A DNA stretch of 64,000 nucleotides. It comes from DATARH01 sp035309005 (GTDB taxonomy: Bacteria > Pseudomonadota > Alphaproteobacteria > ATCC43930 > CGMCC-115725). This document shows, piece by piece, positions 33,027-41,709 of the stretch (positions are counted from its first letter, which is position 1; every line of letters starts with the position of its first letter). The stretch lies in assembly GCA_035309005.1 (NCBI GenBank), contig DATGFP010000051.1, forward strand, positions 1 to 64,000. The letters are read 5' to 3'. The position numbers and the translations under genes are program-made. The notes under the pieces were generated by a model, which saw only the letters and a program-made list of their open reading frames with translations, was not told where the DNA came from and did no database searches.

Positions 33027-33830
33027 GGCGCCACGCAGCCCGGCGCTCTACCGGCTGCTGGCGTGGCTGTCGCCCGCGTTCCCGATCGGCGCCTTCAGCT
33101 ATTCGCACGGCCTCGAAGCCGCCGTCGCCGACGGCGCGGTTGGCGACCGCGCCGGCCTCCAGGGCTGGATCGCGGCGCTCGTCGCGCACGGCAGCGGCCG
33201 GGTGGACGCCGACATCCTGCGGGACGCCTACCGCGCGGCGGCGGCTGGCGACACCGCGGCGCTCGAGGCGGCCAACCGCCGCGGCGCCGCCTACCGGGCC
33301 ACCGCGGAGCTAGCGCTCGAAAGCGCGCAGCAGGGCGCCGCATTCCTGAAGACCTTCGTCGCCGCGTGGGCTGACCCCCACCCCAACCCCGACCCTCCCC
33401 CGCCTGCGGGGGAGGGGCAGGACACGGCACCATCCGCAAATTCGTCGCCGTTTCTTTGGGAGTCTGCCGTGTCAGCCATACTGAACCCTCCCCCGCAGGC
33501 GGGGGAGGGCAAGGCGGGGGCTGCGTTCGCTGAGAGCGCCTGCCACGCCGCGGTCTTCGGCGCCGTCGCGGCGCGGGCCGGGATCACGCTCGAAGACGCG
33601 CTCACCGGCTATCTGCAGGCCTTCGCCGGCAATTTCGTGTCGGCCGGGTTGCGCCTCGGGGTGATCGGCCAGACCGACGGGCAACGCATCCTGGCGGCGC
33701 TGGAGCCGGTCGTCGCGCGAGCGGCCGCGGCGGCGACGAGCCGCGATCCGGCCGATTTCGGCGCCGCCACGTTCGCCGCCGACCTCGCGTCGATGGCGCA
33801 CGAGACGCAATATTCGCGGCTCTTCCGGTC

Positions 33831-33834
<4 letters not shown>
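33016..33834 (+). CDS. ureF: Urease accessory protein UreF with in-frame repeat insertion
   Basis: UreF gates UreG activity during nickel insertion. The start RLLAWLSPAFPIGAFSYSHGLEAAV and the end GVIGQTDGQRILAALEPVV are normal. The protein is 272 residues, about 45 more than usual. The extra part is PHPNPDPPPPAGEGQ ... NPPPQAGEGKAG, translated from two inverted palindromic units at 33375-33520. The frame remains open, so a protein could be made, but the insertion replaces or splits the conserved region after FVAAWAD. Whether UreF still works must be tested. Overlaps ureE and ureG. Confidence 0.9.
33375..33520. repeat. Palindromic repeat pair inserted in ureF coding sequence
   Basis: Two inverted units of the family seen at 28916-29057 occur here: CCTCCCCCGCCTGCGGGGGAGG at 33395-33416 and CCCTCCCCCGCAGGCGGGGGAGGG at 33486-33509, each with a degenerate CCCCACCCC-type flank. 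The pair and the sequence between keep the reading frame of ureF. Confidence 0.85.
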
Positions 33835-34451
<617 letters not shown>

Positions 34452-34478
34452 CGGCGCGACCGCGCTACAATCGGCGGC

Positions 34479-35456
34479 ATGCTCGTTCTCCATTCCGCCC
34501 GCGGCGAAGCGCGCGACACTCCTACTGACCTCAGCGCCGCGGCGTTGCCGCCGGATGTCATCTGGATCGACCTTCTGACGCCGAGCCCGAGCGAGACGGC
34601 GTTTGTCGAGCGCACAACCGGGCTGCACGTGCCGACCATCGCGGATCTGAGCGAGATCGAATCGTCGAGCCGTCTCAGGGCCGAAGACGGGGTGCTGTAC
34701 CTCAGCGCGCCCGCCGTCCACCGCGCCACTACCGCCGATCCGCACTCGACCCCGGTCGGTTTCGTGCTGAATGCGGAGCGGTTGATCACCGTGCGATTCG
34801 AGCCGCTGAACGCGTTTGGCACGTTCAGCCAGGGGCCGCGTGGCGGCAACGCCGCCGAGGTTTTCACCGGTCTCATCGAGGCGATCGTCGACCGCATCGC
34901 CGATGTGCTCGAACACATCGCCGCCGAACTCGACGAGTTGTCGCATCGGCTGTTCCGCTCCGGCCACATCGAGGCCGAAGCGCCGCGCCGCCCGGCGCGC
35001 GAAGCGGCCGATCTGCGCTCGATCTTGCGCCGGGTCGGGGCCGGCGGCGACCTCGTCTCGAAAATTCGCGACAGCCTCCTGGGCCTCGGGCGCATCGTGC
35101 CTTATGTCGCCAGCCTCGGCACCTGGCTGCCGGAATCGGTAAAGCCGCGGCTCGAAACGCTGCGGCACGACATCCTCTCGCTGAGCGACTACGACGCCCA
35201 CCTCGTCAACAAGGTGCAGCTGCTGCTCGACGCGACGCTCGGCCTCATCAACGTCGAGCAGAACAACATCATCAAGGTCTTGACGATCGTCTCGGTGGTC
35301 GGCGTGCCACCGACCCTGGTCGCCAGCATGTACGGGATGAATTTCCACGACATGCCGGAACTCAGCTGGGCCTGGGGCTATCCCTACGGGCTGGCGCTGA
35401 TCGCGGTCAGCGCGATCGCGCCGCTTTTGTGGTTCAAATGGCGCGGCTGGCTTTGA
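34479..35456 (+). CDS. corA: CorA family magnesium/divalent cation transporter
   Basis: The 325-residue protein has a large soluble N-domain, a long helix, and two C-terminal membrane segments (about 266-288 and 300-320). The selectivity motif YGMNF is followed by the periplasmic loop HDMPELSWAWGYP. CorA is a pentameric Mg2+ channel that may also carry Co2+ or Ni2+. It starts 27 bases after ureG, so nickel supply for urease is conceivable, although this is only suggested by position. A perfect terminator follows. Confidence 0.95.
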   Translation: MLVLHSARGEARDTPTDLSAAALPPDVIWIDLLTPSPSETAFVERTTGLHVPTIADLSEIESSSRLRAEDGVLYLSAPAVHRATTADPHSTPVGFVLNAERLITVRFEPLNAFGTFSQGPRGGNAAEVFTGLIEAIVDRIADVLEHIAAELDELSHRLFRSGHIEAEAPRRPAREAADLRSILRRVGAGGDLVSKIRDSLLGLGRIVPYVASLGTWLPESVKPRLETLRHDILSLSDYDAHLVNKVQLLLDATLGLINVEQNNIIKVLTIVSVVGVPPTLVASMYGMNFHDMPELSWAWGYPYGLALIAVSAIAPLLWFKWRGWL

Positions 35457-35460
35457 CGAA

Positions 35461-35491
35461 AAACGCCCCCGGGGAGGCCCCGGGGGCGTTT
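35461..35491. terminator. Strong bidirectional terminator
   Basis: AAACGCCCCCGGGG-AGG-CCCCGGGGGCGTTT: a perfect 14-bp stem with a 3-base loop, A-rich on the left and T-rich on the right. It serves both corA (plus) and the convergent hsp20 gene (minus). Confidence 0.9.
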
Positions 35492-35523
35492 CGCGCCCGA
35501 TGTTGTCGGCGCAGCGGGCCGGA

Positions 35524-35991
35524 TTAGGCGGCCTTCTGCTCGACTACCTGCGGCTGCGGCCGGGTGGGCTCGCTGCCGATCTTGATCTGGCGCGGCTTCA
35601 TCGCCTCGGGAACCTCGCGCACGAGATCGACGTGCAAGAGGCCGTTATCGAGGCTCGCGCCGGTGACCTTGAGGTGGTCGGCGAGGCTGAAACGCCGCTC
35701 GAAGGCGCGCCGGGCGATGCCGTGGTGCAGGTAGCGGCCGTTCGCGTCTTCCTGCTGGGCCTTGCCGCTCACGATCAGCGAGTTCTCGTGCACCGTGATG
35801 TCGAGTTCGTCCTGCGAGAACCCGGCCACCGCCATCGTCAGGCGGTAGGATTCCTCACCGGTCTTCTCGATGTTGTAGGGCGGGTAGGAGACCGCGGCGC
35901 CGTCGACCCGGGTCGCGGAATCGACCAGGCGGGCCAGGCGGTCGAAGCCGATCGTCGAACGGAACAGGGGCGAAAAATCAAAGCGTTCCAT
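35524..35991 (-). CDS. Small heat-shock protein Hsp20 (IbpA-like)
   Basis: The 155-residue alpha-crystallin-domain protein has YPPYNIEKTGEESYRLTMAVAGF, NSLIVSGKAQ, the class-typical YLHHGIARRAFERRFSLADH, and the C-terminal IXI motif in RQIKIGS. It is of the IbpA/rhizobial class A type: an ATP-independent holdase for unfolding proteins. The ATG at 35991 is chosen because GGAGG lies 8 bases upstream in a ROSE-like structure; an in-frame ATG at 35997 is too close to it. It is transcribed from a sigma32-like promoter near a CIRCE operator. Confidence 0.93.
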   Translation of the reverse strand: MERFDFSPLFRSTIGFDRLARLVDSATRVDGAAVSYPPYNIEKTGEESYRLTMAVAGFSQDELDITVHENSLIVSGKAQQEDANGRYLHHGIARRAFERRFSLADHLKVTGASLDNGLLHVDLVREVPEAMKPRQIKIGSEPTRPQPQVVEQKAA

Positions 35992-36088
35992 AACCATATC
36001 CTCCAAGAGCAACATGGGTTTCGGCACCCGCCAAAGGCCTGGTGCCATTCGCTGTCCAGTGCGGCCCCCGCATCGGGCAACCGCACGA
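35992..36088 (-). promoter_or_regulatory. ROSE-type RNA thermometer in the hsp20 5' leader
   Basis: On the minus strand the leader of about 90 bases ends GGGTGCCGAAACCC then ATGTTGCTCTTGGAGGAT before the start. The first part is a GGGT/ACCC hairpin. The second folds CCATGTTGCTC onto GGAGGATATGG, hiding the ribosome site, with the TTGCT...TTGGAGGAT core typical of ROSE elements of rhizobial hsp20 genes. At heat-shock temperature the weak helix opens and translation starts. Confidence 0.82.
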
Positions 36089-36093
36089 ATAAT

Positions 36094-36123
36094 TAGATGG
36101 CAGCGTCTGAAGCCAGGTTCAAG
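36094..36123 (-). promoter_or_regulatory. Sigma32-like heat-shock promoter for hsp20
   Basis: Minus-strand CTTGAAC (-35, 36117-36123), a 15-base spacer, and GCCATCTA (-10, 36094-36101) match the RpoH pattern CTTGAAA / CCCATNT closely. The predicted start, about 36087, gives a leader that matches the ROSE element. Confidence 0.65.
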
Positions 36124-36130
36124 AGGCCTG

Positions 36131-36157
36131 TTGGCACTCTTTCCAATCGAGTGCCAA
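36131..36157. promoter_or_regulatory. CIRCE element (HrcA operator)
   Basis: TTGGCACTC-N9-GAGTGCCAA is a perfect 9-9-9 inverted repeat, differing from consensus TTAGCACTC-N9-GAGTGCTAA by one symmetric base. It lies between the divergent hsp20 (minus) and the plus-strand small ORF/hsp20 genes, so HrcA could repress both directions. Confidence 0.88.
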
Positions 36158-36263
36158 TTGACCTCTTGACGTGGCGCGGGGGCGAACTACATCGACGGCC
36201 GCCGAGCGCTTTTCGGGGCTCGGCGACGCCAAATTCCCATGTTGCTCAGAGGAGGACGTGGCA

Positions 36264-36437
36264 ATGACCGTCGAGCAAATTCCGCTTCCATCCGCGCCAA
36301 CCCCGCCGCACCCGCCGGTCTCCTGGCCGGCTCCCCCAGCACGGCCCGACCCGCGTAGGGACGCAATCGCCGCGACGGCGCAGGCCGAGCGCGAGCCGGC
36401 GCCGACCAGCTGGCCGCGGATCTTTCCCGGCCTCTAG
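36264..36437 (+). CDS. Small proline-rich hypothetical protein in heat-shock island
   Basis: This 57-residue ORF has a very good ribosome site (AGAGGAGG, 8 bases before ATG). The product is rich in Pro (about a quarter), Ala and Arg, with PSAPTPPHPPVSWPAPPARP near its start and SWPRIFPGL at the end. No domain, signal or membrane segment is recognised, and it is probably disordered. It is the first plus-strand gene after the CIRCE operator and 90 bases before an hsp20 gene, so heat induction is plausible. Confidence 0.55.
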   Translation: MTVEQIPLPSAPTPPHPPVSWPAPPARPDPRRDAIAATAQAEREPAPTSWPRIFPGL

Positions 36438-36527
36438 TTCCATCATTTTGCCGCGGCGGCGCCCGGTCGATGACTGAGGCATCCGGCGAACTTCGAGCCG
36501 ACGGCGCTTCCCGGCGGGAGGTTCACC

Positions 36528-36953
36528 ATGGCTATGTTGCTATCCGATCCATTCGACGCGCTGTTCAATTTTCAGCAGGCGCTCGACGCCTTTCGCACCA
36601 GCGGCTGGCTCGGCGCCGGCCCGAGCGGCGGCGGCGCCTACCCACCGCTCAACGTGTTCCGCAAAGGCGACGACATTGTCATCATCACCGAAGTTCCGGG
36701 CGTGCGCAAAGAGGACCTGCAGGTCCAGGTCAAGGGCAATACGATCCGCATCGCCGGCCGGAAATCGGTGCAATACGGCGAGCAGGCGAGCGTGCACCGC
36801 CGCGAGCGCATGGCCGGCAGTTTCGACCGCGCGGTAAGCGTGCCGGTCGAGATCGATGGCGACAAGGTGCGCGCCGAATGCCGCGACGGCATCCTCGCGC
36901 TCTACCTGTCGCGGGCCGAGCGCGACAAGCCGAAATCGATCGCGATCAGTTAA
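36528..36953 (+). CDS. Hsp20 family small heat-shock protein
   Basis: The 141-residue Hsp20 starts MAMLLSDPFDALFNFQQALD, and the alpha-crystallin domain begins YPPLNVFRKGDDIVIITEVPG, with VKGNTIRIAGRK and GSFDRAVSVPVEID. The C-terminal KSIAIS keeps an IXI-like motif. It belongs to the class with conserved EVPGVRKEDLQV, distinct from the IbpA-like gene on the other strand. GGGAGG precedes the ATG. It forms a pair with the next Hsp20 gene, 27 bases on. Confidence 0.93.
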   Translation: MAMLLSDPFDALFNFQQALDAFRTSGWLGAGPSGGGAYPPLNVFRKGDDIVIITEVPGVRKEDLQVQVKGNTIRIAGRKSVQYGEQASVHRRERMAGSFDRAVSVPVEIDGDKVRAECRDGILALYLSRAERDKPKSIAIS

Positions 36954-36980
36954 AACCGCCGCATCGCCAAGGAGGATGAG

Positions 36981-37379
36981 ATGGCAAAATCGCAGGCCCT
37001 CGAAGTCCAGGAAAAGAAGGAGCTGGTTTCGAAGGAGGAAAAGACCGTTCCGGCCCGCTACTTCGTTCCCAACACCGACATCTTCGAGACCGAGGACGCG
37101 CTCATTGTCGTGATGGAGATCCCGGGCGTCGCGAAAGAAGACATCGCGATCGATCTGGAAAACGACGCCTTGCGGGTCGAGGCGAAGATCGACCACGGGC
37201 ATTACGACGGGCTGGAGCCGCTCTACACCGAGTACAATGTCGGCCATTTCGCTCGGGCATTCTCGCTGTCGAGCAAGATCGACCGGCAACAGATCAGTGC
37301 CGAACTGGCGGACGGGATACTGACCCTGACGCTGAAGAAGGCCAAAGAGGCGATGCCGCGACGCATCGCGATCGTCTGA
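36981..37379 (+). CDS. Hsp20 family small heat-shock protein (second of pair)
   Basis: The 132-residue Hsp20 has a charged N-terminus (VQEKKELVSKEEKTVPARYF), then FVPNTDIFETEDALIVVMEIPG, the crystallin domain, GHFARAFSLSSKIDRQQI, and ending RRIAIV. The upstream AAGGAGG gives strong translation. Pairs of short Hsp20 proteins of this kind often form mixed oligomers; that they do so here is inference. A GC hairpin follows. Confidence 0.92.
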   Translation: MAKSQALEVQEKKELVSKEEKTVPARYFVPNTDIFETEDALIVVMEIPGVAKEDIAIDLENDALRVEAKIDHGHYDGLEPLYTEYNVGHFARAFSLSSKIDRQQISAELADGILTLTLKKAKEAMPRRIAIV

Positions 37380-37408
37380 CGATCACCGGGCCGCAGCCAC
37401 CGGGACGC

Positions 37409-37431
37409 GGGCGGCGCGATCCGCGCCGCCC
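37409..37431. terminator. GC-rich hairpin between convergent hsp20 and rpmE
   Basis: GGGCGGCGCG-ATC-CGCGCCGCCC: a perfect 10-bp stem in the 60-base gap between convergent genes. It has no T-run, so factor-independent termination is likely but not certain. Confidence 0.6.
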
Positions 37432-37439
37432 GGCCCGGC

Positions 37440-37667
37440 TCAGCTCTTCGGGCCGAAGCCGCCGAAGCGTTTGTTGAAGCGGGCGAGCTGGCCGCCGGTG
37501 TCGAGCAGGCGCTGCTGGCCGCCGGTCCACGCCGGGTGCGACTTGGGATCGATTTCGAGGCGCAGCGTGTCGCCGGCCTTGCCGTAGGTCGAGCGCGTCT
37601 GATAGGTGCTGCCGTCGGTCATCACGACGGTGATCTCGTGATAATCCGGGTGAATGCCTTCTTTCAT
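37440..37667 (-). CDS. rpmE: 50S ribosomal protein L31
   Basis: The 75-residue protein starts MKEGIHPDYHEITVVMTDG and contains KSHPAWTGGQQRLLDTGGQLARFNKRFGG, the alphaproteobacterial L31 form. It lacks the zinc-binding cysteines of the C+ type. It is part of the large subunit near the central bridge. Confidence 0.97.
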   Translation of the reverse strand: MKEGIHPDYHEITVVMTDGSTYQTRSTYGKAGDTLRLEIDPKSHPAWTGGQQRLLDTGGQLARFNKRFGGFGPKS

Positions 37668-37741
37668 CGCTCAAAACCTTCGGGTGAGCCGTCTGGCGCG
37701 ACCGCTATATAGCGAGGCGCCCGCGCCGCGGCAACCGGTTG

Positions 37742-38920
37742 CTAGGCGGCGCGGCTCAGGTAGTCCATCGCCGCCGCGACGCCGCCCGCGCCGTGCGGCA
37801 CGCCGGTCAGGTCCATCGCCATCTCGACTGCGGCGATCGCGCCCAGAACCATCGGCTCGTTGAGGTCGCCCAGATGGCCGATGCGGAACACCCGGCCCTT
37901 GAGCCCACCCAGCCCGCCGCCCAGCGACACGTTGAACCGGTCGAGCGCGGTCTGCCGCAGCTGGTCGGCGTCATGGCCCTCGGGCACCATGACGGCGGTC
38001 ACCGTGTCCGACTGCGCGCTCGGCTCGACCGCGAAAATCTCGGGCCCGTCATTGCCGCGCCATGCCCGCACCGCGCGGCGCGTCGCCTCCGCCAGCCGGT
38101 GGTGGCGCGCGAAGACATTATCGAGCCCTTCTTCCTCCAGCATGCGCAGCGCTTCCTGCAGCCCGTAGAAGAAGTGCACCGGCACGGTGCCGTTCCAGTA
38201 GCCCTGCTGCGCGCCCTGGCCGAGCAGCCGGCGCCAATCCCAATAGACCCGCGGCAGCTTGGCTTCGGCCGCGGCGGCCAGGGCCTTGGCGCTGACCCCG
38301 GTGAAGGCCATGCCGGTCGGCAGCATCAGCCCCTTCTGCGAGCCGGCGACGACGACGTCGACGCCCCATTCGTCCATCCGGACGTCGAACGATCCGAGCG
38401 AGGAGATCGTGTCGACCAGAAACAGCGCCGGGTGGTGCGCGGCGTCGATCGCCCGCCGCAGCGCCGCGACCGGGTGCGCGACGCCGGTCGAGGTCTCGTT
38501 GTGGACGGCCAGCACCGCCTTGATCTCGTGCGCCTTGTCCTCGCGCAGCCGGGTTTCGAGCTTGGCCGGATCGATCGCGCGCCGCCAATCGTTCGGCAAC
38601 GTCTCGACCTCAAGGCCAAAGGCCTCCGCCCGCATCCCCCAATTCACCGAGAAATAGCCGCTCTCGGCGATCAGCACCTTGTCGCCCGGCGAGAACAGGT
38701 TGACGAGCGCCGCTTCCCAGGCGCCATGCCCGGTGGCGGCGTAGCCCAGGATCGTCTGCTCGGTCTTGAACACGCGTTTGAGCCCGGCAAAGCACTCGTC
38801 GGCGATCGCCTTGAACTGGGCGCCGGTGAAATCGAGCGTGCCGCGATCCATCGCCCGCAAAATGCGGTCCGGGATGTTGGTCGGTCCCGGGTTCATAAAG
38901 AAATGCCAGCCGTGCGCCAT
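37742..38920 (-). CDS. Class V aminotransferase (alanine/serine-glyoxylate aminotransferase-like)
   Basis: The 392-residue PLP enzyme has the lysine in VVVAGSQKGLMLPTGM, with upstream HNETSTGVAHPV and VDTISSLGSFDV (the aspartate that pairs with the pyridine ring). It starts WHFFMNPGPTNIPDRIL, typical of serine-glyoxylate and alanine-glyoxylate aminotransferases (also purine-degrading UcpA-type enzymes). It would convert glyoxylate to glycine. The ATG at 38920 follows a purine-rich site. It lies apart from genes of a C1 or ureide pathway, so the exact substrate is open. Confidence 0.92.
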   Translation of the reverse strand: MAHGWHFFMNPGPTNIPDRILRAMDRGTLDFTGAQFKAIADECFAGLKRVFKTEQTILGYAATGHGAWEAALVNLFSPGDKVLIAESGYFSVNWGMRAEAFGLEVETLPNDWRRAIDPAKLETRLREDKAHEIKAVLAVHNETSTGVAHPVAALRRAIDAAHHPALFLVDTISSLGSFDVRMDEWGVDVVVAGSQKGLMLPTGMAFTGVSAKALAAAAEAKLPRVYWDWRRLLGQGAQQGYWNGTVPVHFFYGLQEALRMLEEEGLDNVFARHHRLAEATRRAVRAWRGNDGPEIFAVEPSAQSDTVTAVMVPEGHDADQLRQTALDRFNVSLGGGLGGLKGRVFRIGHLGDLNEPMVLGAIAAVEMAMDLTGVPHGAGGVAAAMDYLSRAA

Positions 38921-39005
38921 AGCCTCTCCTTCCGCCCCGCAGCCGCGAGGGCGGCGCAGCATAGTCGCTCGCTTCGCTAATACAACGGCGCGGTCGTCGC
39001 AGGCC

Positions 39006-39743
39006 TCAGCGCCCGGCCAGCAGCTTGTCGATCAGGGAATCGAGCGGCGGTGTCAGCCGGGCATAGCCGGCCGGGCTGAAATGCAGCAAATCGGGCGAGA
39101 GCGCGCGGCTCAGCCCACCCTCGCCGTCGAGCAGCACGTCGCCGATATCGGCGTAGAGGATCGTGCCGCCGTCGCCGCAGCGCCGGATCAGCTGGTTGAC
39201 GGCGACCGTGCCGCGGCGCAAGCGATCGCCGGGCGACGCCGCGCGCGGCCACAGGCCGAGAAGCAGAATGCGGGCCTGCGGCAGCTGCTGGCGCAGATAG
39301 AGAAGATCGGCGCGGATGCCCTGCGCCGCATCCGAGGGCGAGCGGCCGTGGCCGAGATCGTTGGTGCCGATCAACAGGGCGACGCCGGCCGGCGGCGGTC
39401 CGTCGAGGTTGCCGTGCTGCAGCCGCCACATGAGATGCTCGGTGCGGTCGCCGCTGACCCCGGCGTTGAGCACGCCACGCGGCGCCATATCGCTCTGCCA
39501 GAGTGCTTTGTCGAAGCCCTCGGTGATCGAGTCGCCAAAAAACAACACCCGGTAGGGCTGGCGCTTGACCGCGGCATTGATCTCGTCGAACCGGTGCACC
39601 GGCCAGCCTGCTTCGCGCGGCTTGGGCTCGGCGATCTTGCCCGGCGTGAACGGGCTGCAACGCAGTTCCTGCGCCGCGCTGCCGGCCGACAGCACCGCCA
39701 GCATGGCGACGGCAATCGCAGCGCCGCACCCGATGAGCCTCAT
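39006..39743 (-). CDS. Exported SGNH/GDSL hydrolase
   Basis: The 245-residue protein has a signal peptide (cleavage near AAQ-ELR, about 25). The four SGNH blocks are visible: VLFFGDSITEG (Ser), GVSGDRTEH (Gly), LLIGTNDLG (Asn) and SPDLLHFSPAGY (His, Asp). It resembles the platelet-activating-factor acetylhydrolase/ rhamnogalacturonan acetylesterase branch and would remove acyl groups from carbohydrates or lipids in the periplasm. It is divergent from the acyltransferase-like gene at 39828. Confidence 0.9.
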   Translation of the reverse strand: MRLIGCGAAIAVAMLAVLSAGSAAQELRCSPFTPGKIAEPKPREAGWPVHRFDEINAAVKRQPYRVLFFGDSITEGFDKALWQSDMAPRGVLNAGVSGDRTEHLMWRLQHGNLDGPPPAGVALLIGTNDLGHGRSPSDAAQGIRADLLYLRQQLPQARILLLGLWPRAASPGDRLRRGTVAVNQLIRRCGDGGTILYADIGDVLLDGEGGLSRALSPDLLHFSPAGYARLTPPLDSLIDKLLAGR

Positions 39744-39827
39744 CCGCCCTACTCCGATGGCGCCGGTTTCCCCCGTCCGCGCCTTTCTCTATGCTGCCCT
39801 GAACCGCCTGACCAGGGAGGATTGCCG

Positions 39828-40871
39828 ATGCCGACAAATGACCCCGCGAGCCGCTGGCCGAACTTCCACGAAGCCGATTTCATCATCAAGGACTACCATT
39901 TCGCCAGCGGCGAGGTGCTGCCGGAGTTGCGGCTGCATTACCGCACGATGGGCGTGCCGCAACGCGATGCGGCCGGCAAGATCGTCAACGGCCTCATGCT
40001 GCTGCAGGGCAATACCGGGACCGGCGCCAACTGGCTGCGCCCGACCTTGGCCGACGAATTGTTCATGCCCGGCCAGCCGCTCGACGCGCGGCAATATTTC
40101 ATCGTCATGCAGGACGCGATCGGCCGCGGCGGCTCGTCGAAGCCGTCCGACGGCCTCAAGGGCAACTTCCCGCATTACCGCTACCGCGACATGGTCCAAT
40201 CGGGCTACCGGCTGCTCACCGAGGGCCTCGGGGTCGGCCATCTGCGCCTCCTGATCGGCAGCTCGATGGGCGGCATGCACGCCTGGATGTGGGCCGAGAT
40301 GTATCCCGACCTGATGGACGGGGTCATCCCCTTGTCGTGCCAGCCGGTAGAGATCAGCGGCCGCAACTGGCTGGGGCGGCGCGCCCAGGCCGAGGCGATC
40401 CGCCACGACCCGGACTGGCGGGGCGGCTTCTACGACAAGAACCCGACGCATTACATCTATGGCGCGGCCGGCAATTTCGGCACCGAGAGCCCGACCCGCA
40501 TCCAGGAGATGGCGCCGACGCTGGCGGCCGCCGACGCGCTCTACGAGAAGCGGCTGGCGGACGCCGCCAATGGCGACGCCAACAACCAGCTCTGGGCGAT
40601 CGAGGCGATCCGCGACTACAACCCCGAGCCTGACCTCGACCAGATCACGGCCAAGGTGATGCTGATCAACGACGCCGAGGATCATGCCAACCCGCCCGAG
40701 CTCGGCACCGTCGAGCGGGCGATGAAGCGGGTGAAAAACGGCCGCTATGTGCTGATCCCGGCCGGCCCCGACACGCACGGGCATTTCAGCCATTACTACG
40801 CGAAATTGTGGAAGCCCTATTTGATCGAGTTCCTGGCCGAGCTCGGCCCGGCGCGGATGGCGGCGGAATGA
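39828..40871 (+). CDS. Alpha/beta hydrolase, homoserine O-acetyltransferase-like (MetX family)
   Basis: The 347-residue alpha/beta fold protein has the nucleophile elbow LLIGSSMGGMHAWMWAEMYP, YFIVMQDAIGRGGSSKPS, and late acid/base segments MLINDAEDHANPPEL and GPDTHGHFSHYY. The family covers homoserine acetyltransferases and related esterases. QDAIGRGGSSKPS differs from the acetyltransferase signature, so hydrolase activity is also possible. AGGGAGG lies before the ATG. The stop overlaps the next hydrolase gene by ATGA, so the two are co-translated. Confidence 0.88.
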   Translation: MPTNDPASRWPNFHEADFIIKDYHFASGEVLPELRLHYRTMGVPQRDAAGKIVNGLMLLQGNTGTGANWLRPTLADELFMPGQPLDARQYFIVMQDAIGRGGSSKPSDGLKGNFPHYRYRDMVQSGYRLLTEGLGVGHLRLLIGSSMGGMHAWMWAEMYPDLMDGVIPLSCQPVEISGRNWLGRRAQAEAIRHDPDWRGGFYDKNPTHYIYGAAGNFGTESPTRIQEMAPTLAAADALYEKRLADAANGDANNQLWAIEAIRDYNPEPDLDQITAKVMLINDAEDHANPPELGTVERAMKRVKNGRYVLIPAGPDTHGHFSHYYAKLWKPYLIEFLAELGPARMAAE

Positions 40872-41680
40872 CCGAGGCCCGCCGCTTCACGACCAGCGAC
40901 GGCCTCACCCTCGCCTATTACATCGACGATTTCACCGATCCCTGGACAGAGGCGCCGACGCTCCTGCTGCTGCACGCGGCGATGGGCAGCGCCAGGCGCT
41001 ATTTCGCCTGGGTGCCGCATCTGTGCCGCAACTGGCGGGTGGTGCGGCTCGACCTGCGCGGCCACGGCAATTCGCCGGTGCCGCCGGCTGAGCAGCCGCT
41101 GCGGCTCGACCGGCTGGTCGCCGACGTCGCCGAATTGCTCGACCATCTCGGGGTTGCCAGCGCGCATGTCGTCGGCAACTCGGCCGGCGGCTACCTCGGC
41201 CAGCAACTGGCGATGACCCGGCCCGATCGGGTCAGGAGCCTGTGTTTGTTCGGCTCGACACCGGGGCTGAAGAACAGCCAGGCGCCGAGCTGGATCCCGC
41301 AGATCCAGGCGAAAGGGCTGCGCGGCTTTCTCGCCGAGACGATCCGCGACCGCCTGGCCGCCGACGCCGACCCCGGCCTTGTCGAATGGTTTCTCGGCGA
41401 AGCGGCGAAAAACGACCCGGCCTATATCACCAAATTCGTGCTGTTGATGGCGAGCTATGATTGGAGCGGCGAGGTCGAGCGCATCGCCTGCCCGACCCTA
41501 GTCGTCATCCCCGGCAGCGAAACCGTCGGCTCGATCAGCAATTACCAGCCGTTCCGCAAGCTGCGCGACGTGGAGATCGCGATCTACGACGGGCTGCCGC
41601 ACAACATCTGCGACGCGGTGCCCGACCGCTGCGCCGCGAATGTGCGCGACTTTTTGCGCCGCCGCTTCCCGGGCGGCTGA
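40868..41680 (+). CDS. Alpha/beta fold hydrolase
   Basis: The 270-residue enzyme has oxyanion region LLLLHAAMGSARRYF, VVRLDLRGHGNS, nucleophile motif HVVGNSAGGYLGQQLA, and the catalytic His region DGLPHNICDAV. It resembles 3-oxoadipate enol-lactonase and similar small esterases. It overlaps the MetX-like gene by 4 bases, so the pair probably acts on the same acyl compound. The substrate is unknown. A stem-loop covers its stop codon. Confidence 0.9.
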   Translation: MTEARRFTTSDGLTLAYYIDDFTDPWTEAPTLLLLHAAMGSARRYFAWVPHLCRNWRVVRLDLRGHGNSPVPPAEQPLRLDRLVADVAELLDHLGVASAHVVGNSAGGYLGQQLAMTRPDRVRSLCLFGSTPGLKNSQAPSWIPQIQAKGLRGFLAETIRDRLAADADPGLVEWFLGEAAKNDPAYITKFVLLMASYDWSGEVERIACPTLVVIPGSETVGSISNYQPFRKLRDVEIAIYDGLPHNICDAVPDRCAANVRDFLRRRFPGG

Positions 41681-41694
41681 GAGAGCCGCCCGGG
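41668..41694. terminator. Hairpin overlapping the stop of the hydrolase gene
   Basis: CCCGGGCGGCT-GAGAG-AGCCGCCCGGG: an 11-bp perfect stem. The TGA stop lies at the loop. It separates convergent genes and is a likely terminator. Confidence 0.6.
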
Positions 41695-41709
41695 GCCGGC
41701 GAGGCCTTC

